From Alkalihalobacillus sp. CinArs1 (lineage in GTDB: Bacteria; Bacillota; Bacilli; Bacillales; Guptibacillaceae), in NCBI RefSeq assembly GCF_947387515.1, contig NZ_CANDOB010000001.1, forward strand, positions 620,001 through 684,000: a DNA stretch of 64,000 nucleotides. The letters are read 5' to 3'. Positions within the stretch are counted from its first letter, which is position 1, and the number at the start of each line of letters is the position of its first letter. Position numbers and translations under genes: made by a program. Positions 18,510-27,899 of the stretch are shown here, one piece after another. A model generated the notes under the pieces. The model did not search any database. It was not told the origin of the DNA and was given only the letters and a program-made list of their open reading frames with translations.

Positions 18510-19523
18510 TTACTCAGTTGATATCTTCATATCCCCTGACTTAATAAGACCTTTTTTCCTCATTACCTCGGATATTATCAAACTTATCAATGCTGGTCCA
18601 ACGATATGCAATAGAAGGATTGCGATCCACACATTGTAGCTAGCACCCATTACATTGATGGTCATAATCTGACCTACAAAACCACTCGTGCCCATCCCTG
18701 CACCAGGAGGATTATTTAGCATTCCGATCCAACCGCTTCCGAACGGTGCCAGTATTGCACCTGCTAATGTTGGAGGTAGTAATATCCATGGATTTTTAAC
18801 GATGTTTGCTACTTGGAGCATCGATGTTCCTAATCCTTGAGCAATAAAGCCCCCGAACCCATTTTCCCTATAGCTGCTAACTCCAAAACCAATCATTTGA
18901 GCAGCGCATCCGATCGTTGCTGCACCAGCAGCAATTCCCTCCAACCCAAGCATAATGGCAATCGCGGCACTAGAAATGGGCGCAGTCAATGCTAAGCCCA
19001 TCAAAACGGCAACGATGATTCCCATAACGATTGGTCGTTGCTCTGTTGCCCACATGATAAGTGAACCAAAATTTTGCATGAGCGCATTAATCCCAGGACC
19101 CGCTATTGTTGCTGTTCCAAAACCAGCGAATATAGTGACCATCGGAGTAATAATGATATCAAGCTTGGTTGATTTTGATACGAGCTTTCCACATTCAGCA
19201 GCGATGATTGCTGAAGCGTAGCTTCCAGCTGGACCACCAAGCTCCGCTCCCGCCGCACCTGCTAATAAAGAAGCGAACAGTACGAGGGGTGGAGCTCCTA
19301 AACCATAAGCAACAGCTACACCGATCGCAGGCCCCATCAGGCTCATTGCTAATTCTCCTATTGGAATAAGGAAGCTAGCCCATGAAAGCTGTTCCCCAAT
19401 CGTTTTTAAGATTAGACCAATAATAAGCGAAGAAAACAAGCCGAGTGCCATGTAACTAAGTGCCGTTACAAAATATGTATGGGGTGATAAAGACACACCT
19501 TTTCTTTTCAATAAATCTCTCAT
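18510..19523 (-). CDS. PTS EIIC-like membrane protein, stand-alone
   Basis: A 337-residue, very hydrophobic protein rich in Gly and Ala with about eight to ten transmembrane segments (for example YMALGLFSSLIIGLILKTIG and LAMSLMGPAIGVAVAYGLG). It resembles the PTS_EIIC_2 group of sugar permease-like proteins. No EIIA or EIIB domain is fused or adjacent, so transport by a normal phosphotransferase route cannot be assumed. I place the start at 19521-19523 (MRDLLKRKG), 7 bases after GGAGGGAG. Function is unknown. Confidence 0.75.
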   Translation of the reverse strand: MRDLLKRKGVSLSPHTYFVTALSYMALGLFSSLIIGLILKTIGEQLSWASFLIPIGELAMSLMGPAIGVAVAYGLGAPPLVLFASLLAGAAGAELGGPAGSYASAIIAAECGKLVSKSTKLDIIITPMVTIFAGFGTATIAGPGINALMQNFGSLIMWATEQRPIVMGIIVAVLMGLALTAPISSAAIAIMLGLEGIAAGAATIGCAAQMIGFGVSSYRENGFGGFIAQGLGTSMLQVANIVKNPWILLPPTLAGAILAPFGSGWIGMLNNPPGAGMGTSGFVGQIMTINVMGASYNVWIAILLLHIVGPALISLIISEVMRKKGLIKSGDMKISTE

Positions 19524-19678
19524 CTGTTTCTCCCTCCAATAAACTTCACACATTAGTATACACAATTTATAAGGAATAACGCTGAAGAAGCATAATCGTT
19601 TCTCAATTCAAATAATTGGGAACAATGAAGGGATTGTGCTACAATGACAGCGTTACTATCTATAGGAGGCGTTATATC

Positions 19679-20125
19679 TTGGAACTTACCGTATACTTGG
19701 CTGGACAAATACATGATGACTGGCGTAACGAACTTAAAGAAAAAGCGAAGCAAATGGATCTTCCTCTTTTATTTGTAGGGCCGATGGAAAACCACGACCG
19801 CTCAGATAACATAGGAGAGGAAGTTAAAGGTGAACAACCGAACGCCATATTTAAAGACGAAGCAGCCTCAGAAATCAACAACCTTAGAACACAAGTACTA
19901 CTAGGAAAGTCAGATGTTGTGGTCGCTTTGTTCGGTGAAAAATACAAGCAATGGAATAGTGCGATGGACGCTGCTACGGCCATCACACTTCAGAAACCTC
20001 TTATTTTGATTAGACCCGAATCTCTCCATCACCCGCTAAAAGAGTTAGCAAATAAAGCACAGGTGGTAGTAGAAACTCCTGAACAAGCGCTTCGAGCACT
20101 TTCATATATTTTCGAAAGTAATTAA
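19679..20125 (+). CDS. ytoQ: YtoQ family protein
   Basis: A 148-residue soluble protein of a conserved Bacillus family with unknown biochemistry. It looks like a nucleoside 2-deoxyribosyltransferase-like or TIR-like alpha/beta fold: VYLAGQIHDDWR at the start, FVGPMENHDRSD, and SDVVVALFGEKYKQWNSAMDAATAITLQKPLI, which resembles the segment that carries the catalytic Glu in deoxyribosyltransferases, but no such Glu is obvious. Translation starts at TTG 19679-19681, with AGGAGG 9 bases upstream. It overlaps the next gene tail to tail by 4 bases. Confidence 0.8.
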   Translation: MELTVYLAGQIHDDWRNELKEKAKQMDLPLLFVGPMENHDRSDNIGEEVKGEQPNAIFKDEAASEINNLRTQVLLGKSDVVVALFGEKYKQWNSAMDAATAITLQKPLILIRPESLHHPLKELANKAQVVVETPEQALRALSYIFESN

Positions 20126-20625
20126 TCCGAATAGTATTCATACTGACCAAAAAGCATTTTTACAATATGCTCATACATCGTAGTCCTTGTGATGGCGCCC
20201 TTCGTAACGATTCCGATGGCGCCTTCTTTTTTGTTTACATTGGCTCGACTCGCAAACTCCGACATAACCGGCCCTAGTTCATCTCCATTTTCCAACCTCT
20301 GCTTAACTTCATCCGGTAAAGGAAATCGAGCTCCTCCTGCCACAATCTCCTTCCCGTTACGATCAACAAGTACACCCCAATTACAAACGTACAATAAATG
20401 ACCGATCTGGTGCACGCCACCTTCTAACCCTATGCCGATATCACTCTGACCTTCTTCAAGTGCCGCGAATGCTCGCTGCTTTGCACCTAAAATAGTTTCT
20501 TCATCCCCCCATGGTTGTTCTGAGACTCCTGATGAGACATCATACCCTTTCACTTCAAATGTGGTTAATGTTCTAACTGAATCGAGTTTTACTGGGTTAA
20601 GTGAACCTACAGCAACTTTTTTCAT
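20122..20625 (-). CDS. DUF84 family inosine/xanthosine triphosphatase
   Basis: A 167-residue protein of the YjjX (DUF84) family, which hydrolyses ITP and XTP to keep non-canonical purines out of nucleic acids. Visible are the N-terminal VGSLNPVKLDSVR, SEQPWGDEETILGAKQRA near residue 40, and DIGIGLEGGV near 62, which carry the acidic metal-binding residues. GAIGIVTKGAITRTTMYEHIV near the C-terminus is typical. It converges on ytoQ and lies downstream of ytoP after a terminator. Confidence 0.82.
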   Translation of the reverse strand: MKKVAVGSLNPVKLDSVRTLTTFEVKGYDVSSGVSEQPWGDEETILGAKQRAFAALEEGQSDIGIGLEGGVHQIGHLLYVCNWGVLVDRNGKEIVAGGARFPLPDEVKQRLENGDELGPVMSEFASRANVNKKEGAIGIVTKGAITRTTMYEHIVKMLFGQYEYYSD

Positions 20626-20654
20626 GATTATGCCTCCTTTAATGAGAATTACAT

Positions 20655-20684
20655 TGAAAAAGGAGCCGATCGGCTCCTTTCCTT
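20655..20684 (-). terminator. Terminator after ytoP
   Basis: Perfect inverted repeat aaaggagccga / tcggctccttt with a T-run in minus direction. Confidence 0.85.
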
Positions 20685-21758
20685 CTAAACTCTACTCTTT
20701 ATCTGGTCAACCGCATTTTGATCTGTTGTTCTTACCAACTTAAACAGAAGTTCTTTTGCCGCTGCATAATCATCAACATGGATGATTGATGAAGAAGTAT
20801 GAATATATCGTGAGCAAATGCCAACCACTGCTGATGGTACTCCATTATTCGAAAGATGAACCCTTCCTGCATCCGTTCCACCTTGAGAAATAAAATACTG
20901 ATACGGAATATCATTACTTTCAGCAGTATCGAGAACGAAGTCTCTTAAACCTTGGTGTGTAACCATAGAGCGGTCGTATATGCGAAGGAGGGCTCCTTTA
21001 CCAAGTTGACCAAACTCACTCTTATCACCCGTCATATCATTTGCTGGGCTTGCATCTAAAGCATAAAACAAATCTGGATTGATTAAATTTGCTGCAGTTT
21101 GTGCGCCTCGAAGCCCAACTTCCTCTTGTACAGTAGCTCCAGAATAAAGTTCGTTCGGTAGTTCCTCATTCTGCATTTCTTTCATAAGCTCGATAGCAAG
21201 TCCCACTCCGTAGCGGTTATCCCAAGCCTTGGCCATAATCTTCTTATTGTTAGCCATCGGTGTAAATGGACAAGTAGGAACGATTTGCTGACCAGGACGC
21301 ACTCCAATTTTTTCAGCATCTTCTTTGTTATCTGCACCAATATCGATAAGCATATCTTTGATCGCCATCGGTTTTTGACGTTTTGCTTCATCTAAAAGAT
21401 GTGGAGGGATGGAACCGATTACTCCTGGTATCGGTCCGTCAGCGGTCATGACTTGAACACGTTGTGCAAGTAGGACCTGACTCCACCATCCGCCTAACGT
21501 TTGGAAACGGAGCATGCCGTTGTCTGTAATAGAAGTTACCATAAATCCTACTTCATCCATGTGACCAGCAACCATAATTTTAGGACCTTTGTTCTCACTG
21601 CGTTTTACCCCAAAAACACTTCCTAAGTTATCCTGTATTAACTCGTCTGTGTATTTGCTAAGTTCACCCTTAACAAATTTCCTTACGTCATGCTCAAATC
21701 CAGGAGCACCTTGAAGCTCAGTCAACGTTTTGAATAGTGACAGCGTTTCTTTATTCAT
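20685..21758 (-). CDS. ytoP: M42 family metallopeptidase (glutamyl aminopeptidase type)
   Basis: A 357-residue cytoplasmic aminopeptidase of the tetrahedral TET/PepA type that trims peptides from their N-termini using two metal ions. Metal and catalytic residues appear in [12 protein letters not shown] (near 65-76), [11 protein letters not shown] (near 175-185), [14 protein letters not shown] (near 207-220, with the catalytic Glu), and [12 protein letters not shown]. The internal ATG at 21756-21758 is preferred over the one at 21779 because GAGAGGGG sits at the right distance. Confidence 0.9.
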   Translation of the reverse strand: MNKETLSLFKTLTELQGAPGFEHDVRKFVKGELSKYTDELIQDNLGSVFGVKRSENKGPKIMVAGHMDEVGFMVTSITDNGMLRFQTLGGWWSQVLLAQRVQVMTADGPIPGVIGSIPPHLLDEAKRQKPMAIKDMLIDIGADNKEDAEKIGVRPGQQIVPTCPFTPMANNKKIMAKAWDNRYGVGLAIELMKEMQNEELPNELYSGATVQEEVGLRGAQTAANLINPDLFYALDASPANDMTGDKSEFGQLGKGALLRIYDRSMVTHQGLRDFVLDTAESNDIPYQYFISQGGTDAGRVHLSNNGVPSAVVGICSRYIHTSSSIIHVDDYAAAKELLFKLVRTTDQNAVDQIKSRV

Positions 21759-21925
21759 ATATGTATCCCCTCTCTTCAATATATACCTCTTTCATTGTAT
21801 CGAATTCCATTATGCGTTGCTAGTCGTTTGAATTTTCAGCTTAAGTAGTTGGTACATGAATCAACTTCAGATATACTAAAAGAGGAAACAACAATAGAGG
21901 TGAATAGAAGGGAGAAGTGAACACC

Positions 21926-22240
21926 GTGAAGATGAAAGACTTGTTGTTAGGTGCACTTATCGGAGCAGGGGCTGCTTTGGCAGCAACTTCTTTGGCAACG
22001 TGCAAAAAATCGACGATTCCGCCTGAAAAGGCTCTTAAATCTGTTAAAGAAGCAGTTAAACACTCATACGCAGTGAAAGGATCATGGATTCATATGAAAA
22101 CGGATTCAATCAAGAAGTTCGACGTGCCTTTCACCGTTTATTCTGGTGGTTTAACATGTGAAAAAGCAGGACGATTGGAACAGATGGATTTCGTGGTCGA
22201 CGCAAATACAGGTACAATTGTAGAACTTCAAAAACAATAA
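21926..22240 (+). CDS. ytzB: YtzB-like small protein with PepSY-type domain
   Basis: A 104-residue protein with an N-terminal hydrophobic helix (LLLGALIGAGAALAATSLA) that may be a membrane anchor, followed by a PepSY-like domain: PPEKALKSVKEAVK, then a beta-rich part ending QMDFVVDANTGTIVELQKQ. The GTG at 21926 is favoured because GGGAG lies about 10 bases before it; the GTG at 21917 is too close to that site. Role unknown; such domains often inhibit extracytoplasmic peptidases. Confidence 0.75.
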   Translation: MKMKDLLLGALIGAGAALAATSLATCKKSTIPPEKALKSVKEAVKHSYAVKGSWIHMKTDSIKKFDVPFTVYSGGLTCEKAGRLEQMDFVVDANTGTIVELQKQ

Positions 22241-22281
22241 AAACAACCCTCTACCAAGTAGGTAGAGGGTTGTTTTTATTT
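22241..22281. terminator. Bidirectional terminator between ytzB and the next gene
   Basis: A 15-bp stem (aaacaaccctctacc / ggtagagggttgttt) with a 5-base loop and T-runs on both strands. Confidence 0.9.
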
Positions 22282-22290
22282 CATAGCAGT

Positions 22291-22833
22291 TTAGAACGTT
22301 GCGTTCGTCTTATATACGTTGTTCTTTAACTTAAAGCCAAGAGTCGTATACCAGCCTTTAATAAACACATAAATAATAATTGCTGGAACTATGATCATAA
22401 GAAAGTGAAGGAACAATACAACTCCCATATGAAGATGAGAACCAGTTTCTTCAGCATGACTGTCCTTAAATTCTTTTGCTTGATCTAGGTCAAGTACCTT
22501 TGTATCAGGAAGTACTGCATTTGCATCAGCATCATAGAAGATTACCTGTTTGTGATCTTCAAAGAAGATATTATCACGAACAGTTTGGAATTCTACAACC
22601 ATCATCGTTACTTGACTAAATTCTTTATCCGCTGAACTACTTACTTCAAAACTCTCAGATTCCTCAATAGAAAGAGACCCTTTGTCATAGTCATAGTGCT
22701 CTTCTCCAATATAGCTAGCGACACCCTTCTTAACTTCATCGCTGACATCTGCTTCAGCATGAACAGCTGTACCTGCAAACGGAAATGCGACTAAAAGAGC
22801 TAAAATAAGAGCAAAAATCCCTTTTTTCATCAT
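22291..22833 (-). CDS. Secreted or membrane protein of unknown function
   Basis: I do not recognise this 180-residue protein. It starts with a clear Sec signal peptide (MMKKGIFALILALLVAFPFAGTA..., likely cleaved after VHA near residue 25). A polar, acidic extracellular part of about 110 residues follows, and a C-terminal transmembrane helix (about 140-165, VVLFLHFLMIIVPAIIIYVFI) leaves a short basic tail in the cytoplasm. It would be a type I membrane protein. The ATG at 22833 sits 5 bases after GGAGG. It converges on ytzB. Confidence 0.7.
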   Translation of the reverse strand: MMKKGIFALILALLVAFPFAGTAVHAEADVSDEVKKGVASYIGEEHYDYDKGSLSIEESESFEVSSSADKEFSQVTMMVVEFQTVRDNIFFEDHKQVIFYDADANAVLPDTKVLDLDQAKEFKDSHAEETGSHLHMGVVLFLHFLMIIVPAIIIYVFIKGWYTTLGFKLKNNVYKTNATF

Positions 22834-22951
22834 TATTTCCTCCTTCCAACTACAAATCATCCAATTATTATCATATCATATTTTGTCTATTATTCTACTA
22901 ACATTTTTTAGAAATGAACATTCTGTAACATCTCCCTTAAATTAGCATCAA

Positions 22952-22982
22952 TAAAAAAAGAACCGGAAGACCGGTTCTTTAT
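22952..22982 (-). terminator. Terminator after proC
   Basis: Stem aaagaaccgg / ccggttcttt with a 4-base loop and a long T-run in minus direction. Confidence 0.88.
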
Positions 22983-22985
22983 AAC

Positions 22986-23840
22986 TTATTGCATTACTGG
23001 CTTTTTCTCGTTTTCTTCATCGAACTGACTGCTGATTTCTTTTGAACGGACTGCAGCGTTTCTTACGGCTTCAACAAATGCATCTCCACCGCCGTTTTCA
23101 TAAAGTGCCTCTAGTCCAGCTTGTGTGGTACCGTTCGGTGAAGTGACTTTCTTTCTAAGTTCTGAAGGAGAATCCTCAGACTGTTCTGCCATCATTCCAG
23201 CTCCGAGTACTGTTTGCACAGCCATCTTACGAGCTGTTTCTTCTTCAAGCCCACCTTCAACAGCGGCTTTCTCTAAGCTCTCGATCACGTAATAGATATA
23301 TGCTGGTCCGCTACCTGCAACACCAGTGAACACATCCATTTGTTCTTCATCGATTACTACTGTATCTCCAATAGAACGGATAAGCGCTCTTGCAATTGTA
23401 ATTTGCTCTTCATCTACATACTTTCCTGCTGCAAGTGCAGAAATTGATTTTCCAATCATGCTTGAAGTGTTCGGCATCACACGAATCACTGGCTGCTCAC
23501 CTTCTAGGCTTTCTTCGATGAAAGCAGATGGAACGCCAGCTAGAACGGATAATAATAGCTGTTCATTCGTAATATATTCTTCAATTCCCTTAAGAGCTTT
23601 TTCAATATCTTTAGGTTTCATTGCTAAAATTACAACATCCGCTTCACGCACAGCGAATTCTATACTTTGCGTTGCAAGAACTCCGTGATTTTCCATTAGT
23701 TCTTGACGTCTTTCTTCATTACTTCTATTCGTCATAATAATACGTTCAGGTTCAATTGTACCCGATTCGATCATTCCTGCTGCCATTGCTTCTGCCATTG
23801 AACCCGCTCCGATAAACGTTACGGTTTTATTCTGTAGCAT
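22986..23840 (-). CDS. proC: Pyrroline-5-carboxylate reductase
   Basis: Last enzyme of proline synthesis, NAD(P)H-dependent. The 284-residue protein has an N-terminal Rossmann motif FIGAGSMAEAMAAGM (residues 10-24), RVMPNTSSMIG near 119-129, and the dimerisation domain signature VAGSGPAYIYYVIESL near 173-188 followed by KKVTSPNGTTQAGL near 230. It resembles ProI/ProG of Bacillus. The start follows GGAGGAAATC. No T-box is visible in the leader, unlike B. subtilis proI. A consensus cre site lies upstream. Confidence 0.92.
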   Translation of the reverse strand: MLQNKTVTFIGAGSMAEAMAAGMIESGTIEPERIIMTNRSNEERRQELMENHGVLATQSIEFAVREADVVILAMKPKDIEKALKGIEEYITNEQLLLSVLAGVPSAFIEESLEGEQPVIRVMPNTSSMIGKSISALAAGKYVDEEQITIARALIRSIGDTVVIDEEQMDVFTGVAGSGPAYIYYVIESLEKAAVEGGLEEETARKMAVQTVLGAGMMAEQSEDSPSELRKKVTSPNGTTQAGLEALYENGGGDAFVEAVRNAAVRSKEISSQFDEENEKKPVMQ

Positions 23841-23895
23841 GATTTCCTCCTTTGAATTTCCGACAAATCATCTGACATTTCGTCTACGGTCATTT

Positions 23896-23924
23896 ATACT
23901 AACACTGCTTCTTATACGCATCAA
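23896..23924 (-). promoter_or_regulatory. Predicted proC promoter
   Basis: On the minus strand TTGATG and TAGTAT are separated by 17 bp, about 55 bases before the ATG. The -10 box is weak, which would suit activation. Confidence 0.45.
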
Positions 23925-23966
23925 CCGTTATAGAGGAAATAAAAAGCATTTGTACAAGATAGGTAG

Positions 23967-23980
23967 TGAAAACGCTATCA
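23967..23980. promoter_or_regulatory. cre site upstream of proC
   Basis: TGAAAACGCTATCA matches the CcpA operator consensus TGWAANCGNTNWCA at every defined position. It is centred about 85 bases upstream of the expected proC transcription start, a place where CcpA can activate rather than repress. Confidence 0.6.
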
Positions 23981-24162
23981 TTTAAACCTGGGATGCATTT
24001 GCATGAACGAGATGCTGATATATGCAATCTCACGCCTTCTCACACCATCTCATCACAACTCACTTTTTTACAATAATTGGATAAAACGCAATGAAATGAG
24101 CTAAAGAACTTTAAAGCGCGCCTTTTATGATGGTGATTCCGCCTCTGATATGAGCAAAATGC

Positions 24163-24192
24163 AAAATAAAGAGGCTTCTTATGAAGCCTCTC
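24163..24192 (-). terminator. Terminator after fruA
   Basis: Stem agaggcttc / gaagcctct with a 4-base loop; the minus-strand transcript ends in a T-rich run. Confidence 0.88.
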
Positions 24193-24196
24193 ACTT

Positions 24197-26095
24197 TTAC
24201 ACCTGCGGTTTGGATTTCTTCAGAATACCTACCATCATTGCCGTTACGACTGTACCGATTACAATTGCAAGGAGATAAAGCAGAATATGCTGAATCGAAA
24301 TGTTGTTTACAGACCACATTACGAATGCTCCGCCATGTGGAGCTGGGAGCGCTATATTAAAGAGCATTGTCAAAGCCCCTGCAACCGAAGAACCTGCGAT
24401 GATAGAAGGAATAACCCGCCCGGGATCAGCAGCTGCGAATGGAATAGCCCCCTCTGTTATAAACGAAGCTCCCATGACATAAGCAACTTTTCCAGCTTCT
24501 CTTTCTGTTTTATTAAAACGTTTCTTAAAGATCGTGGTCGCTAGTGCCAATCCTAATGGAGGTGTCATTCCTCCGGCCATGATCGCTGCATGATAAGTTA
24601 GGTTTCCTGCGTCAATCATCGCGATTCCAAACGTGAACGCTGCCTTGTTAATCGGTCCACCCATGTCTACAGCCATCATACCCCCAAGGATTAAACCAAG
24701 TAGGAGTTTGTTCGTCGTTCCAAGTCCGCCTAACCAGCTTTCTAATCCAGTATTTAAAGCTTGGACCGGTTCGATCACAACATACATCATGATCATACCT
24801 GTGATGAAGATACCGAATAGTGGATAAAGCAGAACTGGTTTGATTCCTTCCAAAGATTGAGGAAGACTTGAAAATAGTCTTTTAAGTAAAAGTACAGCAT
24901 AACCAGCAAGGAAACCTGCGATTAGGCCACCTAGAAAGCCGGCCCCATTCGTCGAGGCCATCAAGCCACCTACAAGACCAGGAGCAAGACCTGGACGATC
25001 GGCAATACTCATTGCGATAAATCCGGCAAGAACAGGAATCATAAGTGCAAATGCATTGCCTCCACCGATCGTACTCAGTGCTTCTGCAAAAGGATTGTAA
25101 CTTGGATGTTCTGGATCTGCTGCATTGATTCCGAAAATAAACGATAAAGCGATTAAGATACCACCACCAACAACAAGTGGTAACATGTTTGATACGCCGT
25201 TCATCAGATGCTTATAAAAAACGGGCTGTTTCCCTTTTCTCTCATTTTTCTTCTCATTGATTTCATCTTCATATGAACGAGAGCTTTGAAACACTTCAGC
25301 ATCACCACTAGCTGAACGTTTTAATAATTCCTCTGGTTTTCTAATTGCCTCTGCTACAGGAACTTCAATCACTTTCTTACCTTTGAAGCGTTCCATCTCT
25401 ACTTTTGTATCTGCTGCGACAATAATACCATCTGCTTCTTTTATATCTTGATCCGTTAATCTATTCTTTACACCACCAGAACCATTCGTTTCAACTTTTA
25501 ATGCCAAACCAAGCTCTGAAGCCTTTGACTTTAAAGCATCTGCTGCCATATAAGTATGAGCGATACCTGTCGGGCAAGCTGTAACCGCTAACAACTTTGC
25601 TCCTTGTGAGGTTTCTTCCGTGCTGCTTTCTATTTCCTGCTCTTCTTCTTTAGAATCGAAAGCAATCAATACCTCATCCGTTGACTTAGCATCATTTAAA
25701 ACCCTTCTAAAATTAGTATCCATCAGAAATGAGGAAAGTCTTGAAAGAGCCTCAAGATGGGTCTGGTTCGCACCTTCAGTAGCTGCGATCATGAAGAAAA
25801 GGTGAGCCGGTTGACCATCTAACGAATCATAGTCAATTCCTTCATGAGACCGTCCGAAGACGATCGCTGGTTTTTTTACAGCTGAAGTCTTTGCATGTGG
25901 AATTGCAATTCCTTCCCCTATTCCAGTAGTACTTTCTTGCTCACGTTTATGGATTGCTTCTTTAAAGCTTCTTACATCATTTAAGTTTCCCGCACGATCT
26001 AGTTTATCAGTGAGCTCATCGATAACCTCTTCTTTCGTTTTTGACGCAAGATTAAGGATAATCGTTTCTTTTGTTAAAAGCTCTGTTATCTTCAT
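24197..26095 (-). CDS. fruA: Fructose PTS permease EIIABC
   Basis: Imports fructose and releases fructose-1-phosphate inside the cell. The 632 residues carry three PTS domains in the order A-B-C: EIIA (1-145) with the phosphohistidine in IPHAKT (His67), EIIB (about 165-265) with the phosphocysteine in VTACPTGIAHT (Cys174), and a multi-pass EIIC (about 295-625). Length and order match B. subtilis FruA. It is last in fruR-fruK-fruA, 19 bases after fruK. Confidence 0.96.
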   Translation of the reverse strand: MKITELLTKETIILNLASKTKEEVIDELTDKLDRAGNLNDVRSFKEAIHKREQESTTGIGEGIAIPHAKTSAVKKPAIVFGRSHEGIDYDSLDGQPAHLFFMIAATEGANQTHLEALSRLSSFLMDTNFRRVLNDAKSTDEVLIAFDSKEEEQEIESSTEETSQGAKLLAVTACPTGIAHTYMAADALKSKASELGLALKVETNGSGGVKNRLTDQDIKEADGIIVAADTKVEMERFKGKKVIEVPVAEAIRKPEELLKRSASGDAEVFQSSRSYEDEINEKKNERKGKQPVFYKHLMNGVSNMLPLVVGGGILIALSFIFGINAADPEHPSYNPFAEALSTIGGGNAFALMIPVLAGFIAMSIADRPGLAPGLVGGLMASTNGAGFLGGLIAGFLAGYAVLLLKRLFSSLPQSLEGIKPVLLYPLFGIFITGMIMMYVVIEPVQALNTGLESWLGGLGTTNKLLLGLILGGMMAVDMGGPINKAAFTFGIAMIDAGNLTYHAAIMAGGMTPPLGLALATTIFKKRFNKTEREAGKVAYVMGASFITEGAIPFAAADPGRVIPSIIAGSSVAGALTMLFNIALPAPHGGAFVMWSVNNISIQHILLYLLAIVIGTVVTAMMVGILKKSKPQV

Positions 26096-26114
26096 CCCGA
26101 TATTCTCCCCTTTC

Positions 26115-27023
26115 TTATATAGAACGAACTGTTATTTGAGTTTTTAATGTTTCAATTTCTTCTTTTGTACAGAACTCGTTAGAAAAAGCACTTGCACTAC
26201 CAGCAGCGATTCCAGTGTGAAAAGCATCTATTAAATCTTTTTTAGATAAGTACATGCTTAGAAATCCAGCGACGACAGAGTCGCCTGCTCCTACAGAGTT
26301 TTTCACTTCACCCTTTGGCGCGTTGCCTATAAAATCACCTTCTGAGGATAAAAACACGGCGCCTTTCTCAGCAAGGGAAATGATGACGTTCTGTGCTCCA
26401 AGGTCTCGAAGTTTTCTACCATATGAAGTTGCTTCTTCGACCGAATTGATCTGTACACCAAAGAACTCACCAAGTTCATGATGATTTGGTTTGACTAAGA
26501 AGGGTTTTGAGTCAACTACTTCTTGCAATGCAGTCCCTTTCGTATCAACGATGGCTTCCACACCTTCGGGAAGAGAATCAATAATACTTGAGTAAATTGA
26601 GGATGGCACACTTGAAGGAACGCTACCAGCCAACACGACGATGTCACCCGATTCTAGTTCAGACAGTTGTTCGTACAATGATGCAATCGATGATTCATCT
26701 ATCTCAGGTGAAAGTCCATTAATTTCCGTTTCCATTTCTGCTTTCAACTTGATATTGATCCGGGTATCTCCATCTACTTTAATGAACTGTGGAGATAACC
26801 CCTCTTCTTTGAGTGCCGTCTCAATAAATTCTCCTGTAAAACCTCCAATAAATCCTAGCGCTTTAGAAGCATAACCAAGCTTATGAAGAACTCTTGAGAC
26901 GTTGACACCTTTTCCACCTGCAAATTTCTTATCATGATTCACAATATTAACCTGACCTGCCTCAAAATGCTCCAACCCGACTATATAATCGACTGACGGA
27001 TTTAATGTAACTGTATATATCAT
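26115..27023 (-). CDS. fruK: 1-phosphofructokinase
   Basis: Phosphorylates fructose-1-phosphate to fructose-1,6-bisphosphate with ATP. The 302-residue PfkB/ribokinase-fold protein has the PfkB signature 1 GGKGVNVSRVLHKLG near residues 37-51 and signature 2 around SVGAGDSVVAGF near 243-254, with the catalytic Asp in GAGD. The gene overlaps fruR by 4 bases, so the two are translationally coupled. Confidence 0.96.
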   Translation of the reverse strand: MIYTVTLNPSVDYIVGLEHFEAGQVNIVNHDKKFAGGKGVNVSRVLHKLGYASKALGFIGGFTGEFIETALKEEGLSPQFIKVDGDTRINIKLKAEMETEINGLSPEIDESSIASLYEQLSELESGDIVVLAGSVPSSVPSSIYSSIIDSLPEGVEAIVDTKGTALQEVVDSKPFLVKPNHHELGEFFGVQINSVEEATSYGRKLRDLGAQNVIISLAEKGAVFLSSEGDFIGNAPKGEVKNSVGAGDSVVAGFLSMYLSKKDLIDAFHTGIAAGSASAFSNEFCTKEEIETLKTQITVRSI

Positions 27024-27772
27024 AATTTCACCACTTCTACTGTTGTTTGTTCACTGATCTTATCTAGGTTCGGTTCTGTAAAATGACTGGTTATAATCGT
27101 ACATTCATGTAGTTCGGCAACCTTACTAAAAGCAGTCTCCCCAATTTTTGAATGGTCAGCTACTATATAAGATTCTTTAGAAAGATCGATCGCTGTTTTC
27201 TTCATGATGGCTTCCTCAGGATCGGCGGTTGTATATCCGAAAGACTCATGTATGCCGTTAATTCCAATAAAACTCTTATCAAAACGATAAGTAGAGATCC
27301 CCTCTAGAGCTTTGCCACCAATCATCGCACCTGTATTCGGCTTTAGCTTACCTCCGATCAAATATGTCGTGATACCATTTGCGAGAAGTGTTTCGACTAC
27401 TTGATAACCGTTAGTGACAGCAATTAGGTTTTTACCTCTTAATTGTTCTGCTACCTTTTGGGTTGTCGTACCTGCATCAAGAAAGATGCAATCACCGTCT
27501 TCAATAAGACTGGCTGCATAAGTTGCGATAGACGTTTTTTCGGTCAAGTTTTGTGAAGACTTTTCATTTAACGATGGTTCAGTCCATTTTGTCCTGTATT
27601 GAGTGGCACCGCCGTGTACTCGTTTTAACTTATCTAACTCTTCAAGTTGAACAAGATCACGACGTATCGTTGAGATAGAAGCTCCTGTGGCTTCACTTAA
27701 TTCATGGACCGTAGCATTCCCTTGCTCTTTTAGTACTTGTAATATGATGAAATGGCGTTCTGCTGTTAGCAC
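27020..27772 (-). CDS. fruR: Fructose operon repressor (DeoR family)
   Basis: A 250-residue DeoR-type repressor. The N-terminal helix-turn-helix is ATVHELSEATGASISTIRRDL (residues 20-40 region) and the sugar-phosphate sensor domain contains FLDAGTTTQKVA near 97-108 and the DxSK-like VADHSKIG near 205. Fructose-1-phosphate is the probable inducer in this family. First gene of the fru operon. Confidence 0.93.
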   Translation of the reverse strand: MLTAERHFIILQVLKEQGNATVHELSEATGASISTIRRDLVQLEELDKLKRVHGGATQYRTKWTEPSLNEKSSQNLTEKTSIATYAASLIEDGDCIFLDAGTTTQKVAEQLRGKNLIAVTNGYQVVETLLANGITTYLIGGKLKPNTGAMIGGKALEGISTYRFDKSFIGINGIHESFGYTTADPEEAIMKKTAIDLSKESYIVADHSKIGETAFSKVAELHECTIITSHFTEPNLDKISEQTTVEVVKL

Positions 27773-27806
27773 ATGTTCACCTTCCTGTCTTAGTTATGTT
27801 AAACCC

Positions 27807-27835
27807 ATTATAGTGTAAGCACTTTCATAAATCAA
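27807..27835 (-). promoter_or_regulatory. fru promoter with internal cre site
   Basis: On the minus strand TTGATT (27830-27835) and TATAAT (27807-27812) are 17 bp apart. The spacer and -35 edge hold TGTAAGCACTTTCA as read on the plus strand (27814-27827), one mismatch from the cre consensus. CcpA bound here would block RNA polymerase. Upstream (27840-27895) lie AT-rich near-repeats of TTTGAA/TTGATT type that could be FruR sites. Confidence 0.68.
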
Positions 27836-27899
27836 TCATTTTTGTTCAAATAAATTCAAAAACAATCAACAAACGTTTAAAACCGTTCATTTAGACATA

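Larger units (their letters stand above)
23841..24162. other. Intergenic stretch between proC and fruA
   Basis: No gene of convincing quality is here. It holds the predicted proC promoter and a cre match (listed separately), then AT-rich sequence up to the fruA terminator. No T-box or other leader RNA motif is recognised. Confidence 0.7.
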
